Made by a program: the position numbers and the translations under genes. 21,801 bases of DNA from SIG565 sp964607025 (GTDB taxonomy: Bacteria > Bacillota > Clostridia > Oscillospirales > Acutalibacteraceae). This document shows, piece after piece, positions 1-8,313 of the stretch. The stretch's first letter is position 1; each line of letters starts with the position of its first letter. The stretch covers positions 1-21,801 of the forward strand of contig CAZSIL010000024.1 of the NCBI GenBank assembly GCA_964607025.1. The letters are read 5' to 3'. Below the pieces are notes generated by a model. That model had not been told where the DNA came from, did not search any database, and worked only from the letters and a program-made list of their open reading frames with translations.

Positions 1-1961
1 CGTCCTTCGGGCGCATCAATATCGAACCAGTTAAGAACTGCGCCCTTTTCAACGAGAACGTAGTCCATATTGCGTTCTTCTACCTTGCGGATTTTGCCTT
101 CGTCTGAAAGCTCACCCGCTTTTGCAACTATTGTGCTTTCACCAACGTTTTTAACTTCGAAATAGAAGAAATGGTCAGCGGCAGTCTTTTTGCCGATGCT
201 TTCTCCGTTTACAAAGAGTTCAACTTCGGGCTGGTTTGAATAAACCGTAACCTTTGTTACATCTTCTACTCGGTCGATATAGCGTTTGCCGCAAAGGTGT
301 ACAAACGGCTCATCCGATAACCATGCTTTATATGCATAGAAAGCGTCTTTTTTGTATTTACGGTCAATTGTTACAAGACCCTTATGGTTTTGTCCGTTCT
401 CTCCACCCTCAGCTCTGGCATCTGCGCCAAAGTCAAACATATTCCATACGTGAGTTGCCCACATATATTTACGTGTGAAGAGTTGCTTGATAAGTTCTTC
501 GTGGTAGTATGCCTGATATTCTTCGGTGTAGTCGCCTTGTTTTGGGTCGGAAGTATGCCAGTTGAGTGCTTCACAACCGTATTCGGAACAACCAATCGGG
601 ATGGTGGGGTGCATTGCGTGGAATTTATCAAACCAAGGTCCGTTCATAGTTGTGTCGCCGCCATACCAACCGAAATAGTGGTTGTAGGAAACAACGTCGG
701 GGATAAGCAGATACGGGTCGTCCATCTTGCACATTGAAACTGCGGCAATGGTGGTAAGTCGTGTCTTATCCATATCGTGAACAAGGTCGTTGAGTATTCT
801 ATGGTTTTCGAGCAAATCTTCATCCGAGCCACCGATGGAAATCTCATTTGAAAGTCCCCAAACTACGATGGACGGGTGGTTGTAGTTCTGAACAACCAAT
901 TCTTTCATTTGCGAGATGGTGTTTTCGCGGCCTGTTGGCATATGTTTTGAAATATAGGGAATTTCTGCCCATATAACCATACCGCGCTCATCACACAGGT
1001 CATAGAAATACTGGTCGTGCTGATAGTGAGCCAAACGAATAGTTGTAGCGCCAACTTCACAAATCAAGTCCATATCTTCCTTGTGATGTTCGGGGAGTAA
1101 CGCGTTACCGAAGCCCCATCTGTCCTGATGGCGAGATACACCGCGAAGCGCATATTCTTCACCGTTTAAGATAAAGCCGTTATCGGCATCGATTTTAAAG
1201 CTACGGCAACCGAAACGGTTGCAAACGTTGTCTATTACTTCACCATTTTCTACAATTTCTACTTCACAGCAGTAAAGATATGGGTCTTTACGTCCGTGCC
1301 AGAGATGAACGTTCTCTATATCAAAGACAACCTTTGTGTCGGTGGTTTCGGTTTTTAAAAGCTCTTTTTCATCTGCATCATAGATAGTGTAAACGAGCGT
1401 CTGATTATCTTTAAGATTTTTAACGAAAGCTTCTACTTGGACTTTAGCGTTTTTACCGTCAACCGTCGGGGTAATCATAAAGCCGGGGCCGCCGTAGTAG
1501 TCAAGGTCGAAGTGGGCATCGTTTACGCAGATTAAATTTACGTCACGGTAAATACCGCCGTAGAAGGTAAAGTCAGCCATCTGGGGATATACGGTATCAT
1601 TTATCGAGTTATCAACTATAAGTGCGATTTCGGTATCTTCCGCCAACGCATCGGTAATATTAACGCGCCAGGTCGAATATCCGCCGTCGTGATGGGCTAA
1701 TTTTTCACCGTTTACAAAAAGGTCGGCTGATGAGTTTGTGCCGCGGAATTCAAGGTAATAAAGGTCTGCCGCGGGAAGTTCCGCTTTTTTTAAGGTCTTT
1801 TTATAAAGACAAGAGCCGCGGAAATAGTCGTTGCCGCCGTCCATACCGTCTTCTGCGTTCCAGGAATGCGGGAGATTTATGGCTTCGCAGTCGTTTGCGG
1901 CTACGTCGGTTGTGTCTTTTTTGAACAACCAATTTTCATTAAGATTTAAAATGTTTCTCAT
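1..1961 (-). CDS. GH2 glycosidase, probable beta-glucuronidase (partial)
   Basis: Hydrolyses a terminal beta-glycoside. The reading frame is open from ATG at 1961 to the left edge, so 653 codons are visible and the C-terminus is missing. Seen: an N-terminal GH2 sugar-binding domain, an Ig-like domain, then the TIM barrel with acid/base E373 in WGLSNE and nucleophile E460 in CSEYG, 87 residues apart as usual for the family. After these comes QNHKGLVT, with N525 and K527 forming an N-x-K motif at the place used by bacterial beta-glucuronidases to bind the uronate carboxylate. The distal part (about residue 565 on) looks like the extra beta domains of DUF4982-type beta-galactosidases. The start is supported by GGAGG at 1969-1973. 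It follows the symporter gene on the same strand. No signal peptide, so cytoplasmic. Automatic labelling would probably say beta-galactosidase. The neighbouring glucuronate genes favour beta-glucuronidase, and galacturonidase is also possible. Confidence 0.85.
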   Translation of the reverse strand, partial: MRNILNLNENWLFKKDTTDVAANDCEAINLPHSWNAEDGMDGGNDYFRGSCLYKKTLKKAELPAADLYYLEFRGTNSSADLFVNGEKLAHHDGGYSTWRVNITDALAEDTEIALIVDNSINDTVYPQMADFTFYGGIYRDVNLICVNDAHFDLDYYGGPGFMITPTVDGKNAKVQVEAFVKNLKDNQTLVYTIYDADEKELLKTETTDTKVVFDIENVHLWHGRKDPYLYCCEVEIVENGEVIDNVCNRFGCRSFKIDADNGFILNGEEYALRGVSRHQDRWGFGNALLPEHHKEDMDLICEVGATTIRLAHYQHDQYFYDLCDERGMVIWAEIPYISKHMPTGRENTISQMKELVVQNYNHPSIVVWGLSNEISIGGSDEDLLENHRILNDLVHDMDKTRLTTIAAVSMCKMDDPYLLIPDVVSYNHYFGWYGGDTTMNGPWFDKFHAMHPTIPIGCSEYGCEALNWHTSDPKQGDYTEEYQAYYHEELIKQLFTRKYMWATHVWNMFDFGADARAEGGENGQNHKGLVTIDRKYKKDAFYAYKAWLSDEPFVHLCGKRYIDRVEDVTKVTVYSNQPEVELFVNGESIGKKTAADHFFYFEVKNVGESTIVAKAGELSDEGKIRKVEERNMDYVLVEKGAVLNWFDIDAPEG

Positions 1962-1984
1962 ATATTTCCTCCGGAATTGATATA

Positions 1985-2020
1985 AAAGAGTCCGATTGTC
2001 GCTGGACAATCGGACTCTTT
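1985..2020 (-). terminator. Hairpin between symporter and GH2 genes
   Basis: A perfect 16-bp inverted repeat (1985-2000 and 2005-2020) with a 4-base loop. On the minus strand the 3' arm runs into TTTTATA, as in an intrinsic terminator. It sits 8 bases after the symporter stop and only 23 bases before the GH2 start. Confidence 0.8.
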
Positions 2021-2027
2021 TGTTAGT

Positions 2028-3485
2028 TTAAGCTAAATTGTCAGCGTCTTCTGCTGTGGTATAGATAAGGTCATCATCGGATTCAACGTCACGACCAAGG
2101 TCTTTATTCATCTGCGCCAATGTTTTCTTATCAAGGTTGTAAATAACACCGAGACCGATAAACTGGAGAACAGCAGAGAATAGGAAGGTCGCTGCAACGA
2201 TGTAACGCATATTAACTGCAACGTGCCAAAGCTGATTTCCCTCGTTGGCGCCAACATAACCGAAAGCAACCATAATAATAAGTACGAGCGAAGGACCAAT
2301 GCCTTGTGCTAACTTACGGAAGAAAGAGTGCAGCGAATAAACAACGCCCTCTTCCCGTGTGCCGAATTTCCACTCGTTGTAGTCGATAGCATCCCCCATC
2401 ATAGCCCAAGAAACAGTTGAATAGATACCAAGGCCGAGTGAGAAGAAGAGTTGACAAACGATGTAGATGATAAGGTCAAGCCCAGTGTTATTAGGCATAA
2501 TGATGAAAAGTCCAAGACCTGCAACAATAGACACGATTGAGCCCAATGTAGCAAGTTCTTTTTTGCCGTATTTAGCAACCATCTTACGAGCAAGAGGAGT
2601 GAATACAACAATCGGAATCATAGCAAAGAGCTGAACGATACCCGAAATTTGAACGTTTTTAAAGTAAGACTGGAAGATTACTGTTACAGCGGTGGTAGCG
2701 CCCTGCATACCAATGAACATACCCATAGCGGCAACCGTAGCGCCAACTGCGGGGCGGTTCTTTATAAAGTTGCCAAATGCCTTGAATACATTGAATTTCG
2801 GTTGCTCTTCGTTAAGGTTTACCGAAGTGTCAACACGAATTTCGGTATTTCTAATCATAAACTGGAAGCAAATAAAACCGAGGACACCCATTATGAGAGC
2901 AGCGATGAACACGCGCTCACCGATAAGGTTGTTGTCTTTATCATAAATAATGAAGGGGAGAATTACCATTGGAAGCATATTTCCAAAGATGGAACCTATC
3001 GAACGCCAAGCCGAGAGAGATGCCCTATCCTTAACGTCATTAGAAATGAGAGATAAAAGTGAACCGTAAGGTACGTTTGCTACTGTGTAGAAGGCATCCC
3101 AAACAACATAACCTGCAATGAAGATTATGAATTTTGCCCAAGTGGGCGCATTCGGGAAAGGCAAGAAGCAACAAGCGCCGCCCACTATAAGACCGATAGA
3201 ACCGGCCCAGATGTATGTTAAAAACTTGTTTCTCTTGTAAGTGTGTCTGTCGGCGTCGATTATAGAGCCGATAAGCGGGTCATTAATGGCATCCCATACC
3301 TGCACTATAATCAAAAGCAGTGCATACCAAAGGTCCATACCCATAAATTGTGTCCAGAAAATAGACATTGTTCCCTTAAGCGCAAAGCTCATATTGCAGC
3401 CAAGGTCGCCTGCTGCGTAGGCGATACTGTCGCGTATACCGAATTTGCGGAAGCCCTTAGAGTCGAGTTTTGGTTGTTTACTCAT
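2028..3485 (-). CDS. GPH-family glycoside/uronide:cation symporter
   Basis: A 485-residue membrane transporter of the glycoside-pentoside-hexuronide:cation symporter family (MelB, UidB/GusB, XynB type), expected to import a sugar or glycoside with Na+ or H+. Family features seen: the early segment FGIRDSIAYAAGDLGCN, then AINDPLIGSIIDAD after the second helix (the MelB-type cation-site Asp region), the NVPYGSLLSL motif near residue 140, and about 12 hydrophobic segments. A short charged tail (about residues 455-485) closes the protein. The length is normal for the family (450-500). It heads the leftward unit, upstream of the GH2 gene and divergent from the AraC-uxaC-uxuA-uxuB unit, so the likely cargo is a beta-glucuronide or free uronate. 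An AAGGA sequence lies about 9 bases before ATG 3485. Substrate is inferred from context only. Confidence 0.9.
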   Translation of the reverse strand: MSKQPKLDSKGFRKFGIRDSIAYAAGDLGCNMSFALKGTMSIFWTQFMGMDLWYALLLIIVQVWDAINDPLIGSIIDADRHTYKRNKFLTYIWAGSIGLIVGGACCFLPFPNAPTWAKFIIFIAGYVVWDAFYTVANVPYGSLLSLISNDVKDRASLSAWRSIGSIFGNMLPMVILPFIIYDKDNNLIGERVFIAALIMGVLGFICFQFMIRNTEIRVDTSVNLNEEQPKFNVFKAFGNFIKNRPAVGATVAAMGMFIGMQGATTAVTVIFQSYFKNVQISGIVQLFAMIPIVVFTPLARKMVAKYGKKELATLGSIVSIVAGLGLFIIMPNNTGLDLIIYIVCQLFFSLGLGIYSTVSWAMMGDAIDYNEWKFGTREEGVVYSLHSFFRKLAQGIGPSLVLIIMVAFGYVGANEGNQLWHVAVNMRYIVAATFLFSAVLQFIGLGVIYNLDKKTLAQMNKDLGRDVESDDDLIYTTAEDADNLA

Positions 3486-3536
3486 TTTCCCTATCCTTCT
3501 TTCTGTAAGAATAAAAATTTAAAATCTTACAAATCT

Positions 3537-3566
3537 ATTATAAAACCTTTTTTAAGAAATTGTGAG
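3537..3566 (-). promoter_or_regulatory. Probable promoter of the symporter-GH2 unit
   Basis: On the minus strand, TATAAT (3542-3537) lies 18 bases from CTCACA (3566-3561), which matches four of six -35 consensus bases. A 7-bp inverted repeat, TGTAAGA (3504-3510) and TCTTACA (3525-3531), overlaps the expected start site and leader. Confidence 0.5.
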
Positions 3567-3612
3567 TAAAATTTTAATCAAGATTTGTATTTTTTTAATT
3601 GTTTTGATAAAT

Positions 3613-3664
3613 TACATATTGAAATTGACCGAAAAATATAATAAAATACATATTGGAAATTATC
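3613..3664 (+). promoter_or_regulatory. Direct repeats, candidate AraC-type operator
   Basis: Two copies of TACATATTG(G)AAATT begin at 3613 and 3647, 34 bases apart. A TATAAT at 3637-3642 lies between them with no good -35 element; the first copy covers that position. This is the arrangement expected of an activator-dependent promoter for the AraC-uxaC-uxuA-uxuB unit. Direct repeats are typical of AraC-family binding sites. Function is inferred. Confidence 0.45.
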
Positions 3665-3694
3665 AATTTTGTTTAGTTTGCACGGGGTGAGAAA

Positions 3695-4915
3695 ATGCTT
3701 TATGAAGGCGAACTGCGTTTTTTGTGCGCAACACTTAAAAAGTGCCGAATACAAGTGTATTTTGTTAATTATGAAACGTCCCCCACAAAAATATTGGATG
3801 ATGGCTTGAAAGGGCTTTTCGGTGAGATAAATTCTGAAAAGGTTATGAAAGAGTTTTTATCGAGTATAAAGCCGTTTACTCTATATAAAGCGACAACACC
3901 GTTTAAACTTAACTATATATTTATACTGTTACCGCAAACAACCGAGCCAACGCTTATGGTTATCGGTCCGTATGTATCGCAGAACTTATCTACGGCAAAA
4001 ATTCTGGAGGTGGGCGAAACCTTCGGTATATCACCGCATAATCAAAAATTACTTGAGAGCTATTATGGAAACGTACCAATTGTTGAAGATGATAACCCAT
4101 TGTTTTTTATGCTTGAAAGTTTCGCGGAAAATATATGGGGCGGCAGTAATTCGTTTTCGGTAGAAGAGATAACCTACGAGCCGACCGATAATATTTTGCC
4201 GCTGAGTAAAGGTGATACGCAAAGTCGCGAAATAATGCTCAATATGCAGATTATGGAAGAAAGATATGCTTTTGAAAATGAGATTATGCAGGCAGTAGCA
4301 AACGGGCAGTCTCAAAAAGCATCACTGTTCAGTTCGACGTTTTCGGCAAATATGTTTGAAAAACGGCTTACCGACCCCTTGAGAAATCTGAAAAACTATT
4401 GTATAATAATGAATACTATATTGCGAAAGGCAGCTGAGAACGGCGGAGTTCATCCTGTTCATTTGAACGACGTATCGTCGGACTTTGCCGTCAGGATAGA
4501 AAAACTTACCACAGTGTCATTGGGGCAGGAATTAATGGCCGAGATGTTCCGTTCTTATTGTCGATTAGTGAGAAAACACTCGATTAAAAAATATTCCGAT
4601 ACAGTACAAAAGGCGTTAGTTTATATCCATACCGATCTATCAACCGATTTAAGTTTGAGCGCTTTAGCAGCCGCGCAGAACATAAGCGCAGGATATTTAT
4701 CATCGGTTTTTAAACGGGAAACGGGCAAAACCGTAACTCAATATGTTACGGAAGAGCGTATAAAACTTGCAAAGCGTTTACTTAGCACAACAAGGTTGCA
4801 AATACAAACGGTGGCACTTCATTGCGGTATAATGGACGTGCAGTATTTCTCAAAGGTTTTTAAAAAACATACAGGGGAAACCCCTAAAGAATACAGAGAA
4901 TCGGTTAAGAAATAA
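3695..4915 (+). CDS. AraC-family transcriptional regulator
   Basis: A 406-residue regulator, probably controlling the surrounding glucuronide genes. The C-terminal 100 residues are an AraC/XylS DNA-binding domain with two helix-turn-helix units: LSLSALAAAQNISAGYLSSV (about 317-336) and the second around QIQTVALHCGIMDVQYFSKV, followed by the family ending HTGETPKEYR. The N-terminal 160 residues are a soluble mixed alpha/beta region that I cannot assign to a named sensor domain. The middle (about 185-300) is helical and charged, including a segment (RKAAENGGVHPVHL) I associate with clostridial AraC regulators. No membrane segment, so the ligand is probably intracellular. GGGGTG before the start serves as a modest ribosome site. 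It is first in its operon, 12 bases before uxaC. Effector is inferred to be glucuronate or a pathway intermediate. Confidence 0.85.
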   Translation: MLYEGELRFLCATLKKCRIQVYFVNYETSPTKILDDGLKGLFGEINSEKVMKEFLSSIKPFTLYKATTPFKLNYIFILLPQTTEPTLMVIGPYVSQNLSTAKILEVGETFGISPHNQKLLESYYGNVPIVEDDNPLFFMLESFAENIWGGSNSFSVEEITYEPTDNILPLSKGDTQSREIMLNMQIMEERYAFENEIMQAVANGQSQKASLFSSTFSANMFEKRLTDPLRNLKNYCIIMNTILRKAAENGGVHPVHLNDVSSDFAVRIEKLTTVSLGQELMAEMFRSYCRLVRKHSIKKYSDTVQKALVYIHTDLSTDLSLSALAAAQNISAGYLSSVFKRETGKTVTQYVTEERIKLAKRLLSTTRLQIQTVALHCGIMDVQYFSKVFKKHTGETPKEYRESVKK

Positions 4916-4927
4916 AGGAGGCCTAGC

Positions 4928-6319
4928 ATGAAAAGATTTTTAGACGATGATTTTTTACTCGCAAATGATACGGCAAAAACTCTTTATCACGGCTATGCGG
5001 AAAATATGCCGATTTTGGATTATCATTGCCATATCGACCCTAAGGAAATATATGAAGACCGAAGGTTTGATAATATAACACAGGTGTGGCTCGGCGGCGA
5101 CCACTATAAATGGAGGATTATGCGTTCTTGCGGCATTGACGAGGAATATATAACCGGTGATGCTACTGACCGCGAAAAATTCCAGAAATTTGCCGAGTGT
5201 TTGCCGAGATGTATTGGCAACCCGATGTATCATTGGTGCCATTTAGAACTTAAAAATTATTTCGGATACACTGGTGTTTTAAATGCCGAAACGGCAGAAG
5301 AAGTATGGCAACATACTAAAGAAAAACTGAAAAATATGTCGGCGCGTTCATTAATAAAGAAAAGCAACGTAGCGTTGATTGGTACAACTGATGACCCTTG
5401 TAGTGATTTATATTATCATAAAAAGTTAAGACAAGAAAAATATGAAACACAGGTGTGCCCTTCCTTCCGTCCCGATCCTGCGCTTAATATTCACAAAGCG
5501 GGTTTCATCGATTATATTAAAAAGTTATCCGAGACCGTCGGTTTTTCTATAAAAAACATAAACGACGTAAAAAAAGCACTAAGTAAAAGAATCGAATATT
5601 TTAATGAAAATGGTTGCAAAGCATCTGATCATGGGTTAGACTATGTAATGTATCGTGAAGCGTCGGATACGGAACTTAACGAGATATTAAAAAACGTTTT
5701 ATCAGGCTTGGCACCCACAAAGGAGCAAATGGAAGCGTATGCTACGGCTTTGCTTTTGCACTGTGGCAGGGAATATGCAAAAAACGGTTGGGTAATGCAG
5801 CTGCATTTCAGTTGCATGAGAAATCCTAATAGCCGCCGTTTTGCTGATATCGGCGCCGATACGGGTTTTGACAGTATGGCAGTTACAGACAGTTGCGACG
5901 CTCTCTATAAAGTGATGGACGCACTTGAGAAAGATGGCAAGCTTCCAAAAACGATTTTGTACAGCTTAAATCCCGCAGATGATGAGTGGATTGATACCTT
6001 GCTAGGTGCTTTTCAGGGTACGGAGGTCGCAGGTAAAATTCAACACGGCTCTGCTTGGTGGTTTAACGATAACAAAACGGGGATGATAAAGCAACTGACA
6101 AGCGTTGCTAATCTGTCGGTGCTTGGTAATTTTATAGGTATGCTCACCGATAGCCGTTCGTTTTTAAGTTATGCAAGACATGAGTATTTCCGCCGAATTT
6201 TATGTAACTTAATCGGCACTTGGGTGGAAAACGGAGAATATCCGTATGATGTAGAATTTTTAGGCGGTTTGGTGCAAGATATTTGCGCCAATAACGCTAA
6301 AAAATATTTTAACGTATAA
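4928..6319 (+). CDS. uxaC: Glucuronate isomerase
   Basis: Converts D-glucuronate to D-fructuronate (and usually galacturonate to tagaturonate) in the cytoplasm, the first step of hexuronate breakdown. At 463 residues it is the normal length. The amidohydrolase-like fold signature is clear: DYHCHIDPKE with H33 and H35, the TTDDPCSDL motif, the QLHFSCMRN segment, and the conserved C-terminal block LGMLTDSRSF-type sequence (here GNFIGMLTDSRSFLSYARHE), which is diagnostic for UxaC. The AAAGGAGG site at about 4915-4922 gives a strong start. It is followed 18 bases later by uxuA. No tagaturonate reductase or altronate dehydratase is nearby, so the glucuronate branch is the one in use here. Confidence 0.97.
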   Translation: MKRFLDDDFLLANDTAKTLYHGYAENMPILDYHCHIDPKEIYEDRRFDNITQVWLGGDHYKWRIMRSCGIDEEYITGDATDREKFQKFAECLPRCIGNPMYHWCHLELKNYFGYTGVLNAETAEEVWQHTKEKLKNMSARSLIKKSNVALIGTTDDPCSDLYYHKKLRQEKYETQVCPSFRPDPALNIHKAGFIDYIKKLSETVGFSIKNINDVKKALSKRIEYFNENGCKASDHGLDYVMYREASDTELNEILKNVLSGLAPTKEQMEAYATALLLHCGREYAKNGWVMQLHFSCMRNPNSRRFADIGADTGFDSMAVTDSCDALYKVMDALEKDGKLPKTILYSLNPADDEWIDTLLGAFQGTEVAGKIQHGSAWWFNDNKTGMIKQLTSVANLSVLGNFIGMLTDSRSFLSYARHEYFRRILCNLIGTWVENGEYPYDVEFLGGLVQDICANNAKKYFNV

Positions 6320-6337
6320 ATTATTGGAGGTATAAAA

Positions 6338-7387
6338 ATGAAAAGTTCTTTTCGTTGGTATGGAGATAGCGATCCCGTAACACTCGAATATATCCGTCAG
6401 ATTCCGGGTATGCGTTCTATCGTGTCTGCGGTTTACGATGTAAAACCAGGTGAAGTATGGCCGGAAGAGAGCATCAAACATATAGCCGACCGTTGCCGCG
6501 ATAACGGTCTTGTGTTTGATGTTGTCGAGTCCATACCCGTAACCGAAGAAATAAAACTTGGCAGACCAGAGCGAGAAAAACACATTGAAAATTATTGCGA
6601 GAATATCCGCCGCTGTGCAAAATACGGTGTTAAGTGTGTTACATATAACTTTATGCCTGTATTTGACTGGACGAGAACACAGCTTGATAAGGCGGCTGCA
6701 GACGGCTCGACGAGTTTAGTTATGTATTGGGAGCAGATGAAAGGTCTTGACCCGTTAAAAGATGATATTCATCTTCCTGGTTGGGATGCCAGTTACACGC
6801 AAGATGAAGTGAGAGAGCTTATTTCTGCCTATGCAGAGCTTGGCGAAGAAGGATTATGGAAGAATCTTGAGTATTTCTTAAAAGCCGTTATTCCAGTTGC
6901 TGAAGAATGCGGTGTTGTAATGTCAATCCATCCTGATGACCCGCCGTATCCTATCTTTGGCATTCCAAGAATTATTACGGATGAGAAAAACCTTGATAGA
7001 TTTTTAAAACTCGTTGACAGTCCTGCAAACACACTTTGCCTTTGCACAGGTTCTCTGGGTTGTGCGCCGCAAAACGATATACCGAAAATGGTAGAAAAGT
7101 ATTCGGCAATGAACCGCATCGGATTTATGCATCTGCGTAATATAAAGATACTTGAAGATACCTCTTTCGAAGAATCGGGACACTTAACAAGAGAAGGTTC
7201 GCTCGATATGAACGCCATTATAAAAGCCCTTGTAAAAACCGGCTTTAATGGATATTTCCGCCCCGACCATGGCAGAATGATTTGGGGAGAAACGGGCAAA
7301 CCCGGTTACGGACTGTTTGACAGAGCACTCGGCAGCGCATATATTAACGGACTTGTTGAAGCCAACGGCGGAGTAATTGAAAAGTAA
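6338..7387 (+). CDS. uxuA: Mannonate dehydratase
   Basis: Dehydrates D-mannonate to 2-keto-3-deoxy-D-gluconate, the third step of glucuronate breakdown. It has the TIM-barrel UxuA sequence at 349 residues, the usual Gram-positive length. Metal and substrate residues of the family are present: H198 in SIHPDDPP, C236 in LCLCTGSLG, H265 in FMHLRNIK and D310 in RPDHGRM; the CVTYNFMPVFDWTRT motif is also diagnostic. TTGGAGG lies just before ATG 6338. It is placed between uxaC and uxuB with short gaps (18 and 11 bases), consistent with one transcript. Confidence 0.97.
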   Translation: MKSSFRWYGDSDPVTLEYIRQIPGMRSIVSAVYDVKPGEVWPEESIKHIADRCRDNGLVFDVVESIPVTEEIKLGRPEREKHIENYCENIRRCAKYGVKCVTYNFMPVFDWTRTQLDKAAADGSTSLVMYWEQMKGLDPLKDDIHLPGWDASYTQDEVRELISAYAELGEEGLWKNLEYFLKAVIPVAEECGVVMSIHPDDPPYPIFGIPRIITDEKNLDRFLKLVDSPANTLCLCTGSLGCAPQNDIPKMVEKYSAMNRIGFMHLRNIKILEDTSFEESGHLTREGSLDMNAIIKALVKTGFNGYFRPDHGRMIWGETGKPGYGLFDRALGSAYINGLVEANGGVIEK

Positions 7388-7398
7388 GGAGAAACAAA

Positions 7399-8244
7399 AT
7401 GCTAAATTTACCAATTAATATTGATTATAGCGGCAAGGTAGTTGTAATAACGGGCGCGGGTGGACTTATCTGCGGCACTATGGCACGTGCTTTCGCACAG
7501 TCCGGCGCTAAGGTTGCGGCACTCGATTTAAACGAAGAAGCGGTTAAAAAATTAGCCGATGAATTAAAAGCCGAAGGTTATATTTGTGAGGGCTACAAAG
7601 CCAACGTACTTGATACTGAGCAGTTAAAACAGGTACACGAAAAGGTATTAGCCGATTTAGGACCCTGTGATATACTCGTAAACGGCGCGGGTGGTAATAA
7701 CCCGAGAGCCACAACCGATAACGAGTATCAGCACGAAGCCAAGGAAAACAGCAAAACCTTCTTTGATTTGGAAGCTGACGGTGTTGATTTTGTTTTCAAA
7801 CTCAATTTCCAGGGTACACTTTTACCTACACAGGTTTTCGCAAAAGATATGGTGGAGAAGAAAAACGGTAACATTTTAAATATTTCTTCGATGAACGCCT
7901 ACACACCGCTTACAAAAATCCCCGCATATTCAGCGGCAAAAGCGGGTATTTCTAACTTTACTCAGTGGCTTGCAACCCACTTTGCAGGTACGGGAATTCG
8001 TTGTAATGCGATAGCTCCAGGTTTCTTGGTATCGGCGCAAAACAAGGCGTTGCTTTTTAATGAAGATGGCACACCGACTGCCAGAAGTAAAAAAATACTG
8101 AACGGCACACCAACGAACCGTTTTGTTGACGGGGAAGAGCTTATCGGCGCAACTTTGTTCTTGTGCGATGATAGATCAGCCAGTGCAATAACAGGTGTTG
8201 TATTGCCTGTAGATGCTGGTTTTGCGGCATATTCGGGAGTATAA
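7399..8244 (+). CDS. uxuB: SDR-family fructuronate reductase (mannonate oxidoreductase)
   Basis: Reduces D-fructuronate to D-mannonate with NAD(P)H, the step between UxaC and UxuA. It belongs to the short-chain dehydrogenase family, not to the long-chain mannitol dehydrogenase-like UxuB of E. coli; it resembles the Bacillus YjmF type. Seen: the nucleotide-binding TGAGGLICG loop (T18-G26), the VNGAGGNNPR segment in place of NNAG, serines S163/S164, catalytic Y177 and K181 in YSAAK, and the IAPGF motif after the active site. At 281 residues it carries an insertion near NNPRATTDNEYQHE that is usual for this subgroup. AAGGAGA precedes the start. It is last in the operon, followed by a strong terminator. 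Confidence 0.92.
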   Translation: MLNLPINIDYSGKVVVITGAGGLICGTMARAFAQSGAKVAALDLNEEAVKKLADELKAEGYICEGYKANVLDTEQLKQVHEKVLADLGPCDILVNGAGGNNPRATTDNEYQHEAKENSKTFFDLEADGVDFVFKLNFQGTLLPTQVFAKDMVEKKNGNILNISSMNAYTPLTKIPAYSAAKAGISNFTQWLATHFAGTGIRCNAIAPGFLVSAQNKALLFNEDGTPTARSKKILNGTPTNRFVDGEELIGATLFLCDDRSASAITGVVLPVDAGFAAYSGV

Positions 8245-8245
8245 T

Positions 8246-8279
8246 AAAGATGACCTTATCGAGAGATAAGGTCATCTTT
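8246..8279 (+). terminator. Terminator of the glucuronate operon
   Basis: A perfect 15-bp inverted repeat (8246-8260 and 8265-8279) with a GAGA loop, followed by a short T-rich stretch. It lies directly after the uxuB stop. It could also serve the leftward DtxR gene because the A-rich 5' arm becomes a T run on the other strand. Confidence 0.85.
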
Positions 8280-8313
8280 TATGTTTAAATAATACTGTAA
8301 ACGCGTAAGGCGG

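Noticed and set aside
254..847. Short frames on both strands inside the GH2 gene
   Set aside because: They lie inside a long frame with clear GH2 motifs and have no recognisable products or ribosome sites.
2649..3056. 135-residue frame opposite the symporter
   Set aside because: It is the antisense shadow of a well-supported membrane protein, with no family features.
3599..3642. Standard -35/-10 promoter for the AraC gene
   Set aside because: TTGATA, TTGAAA and TTGACC all occur, but none is 16-18 bases from the TATAAT at 3637-3642.
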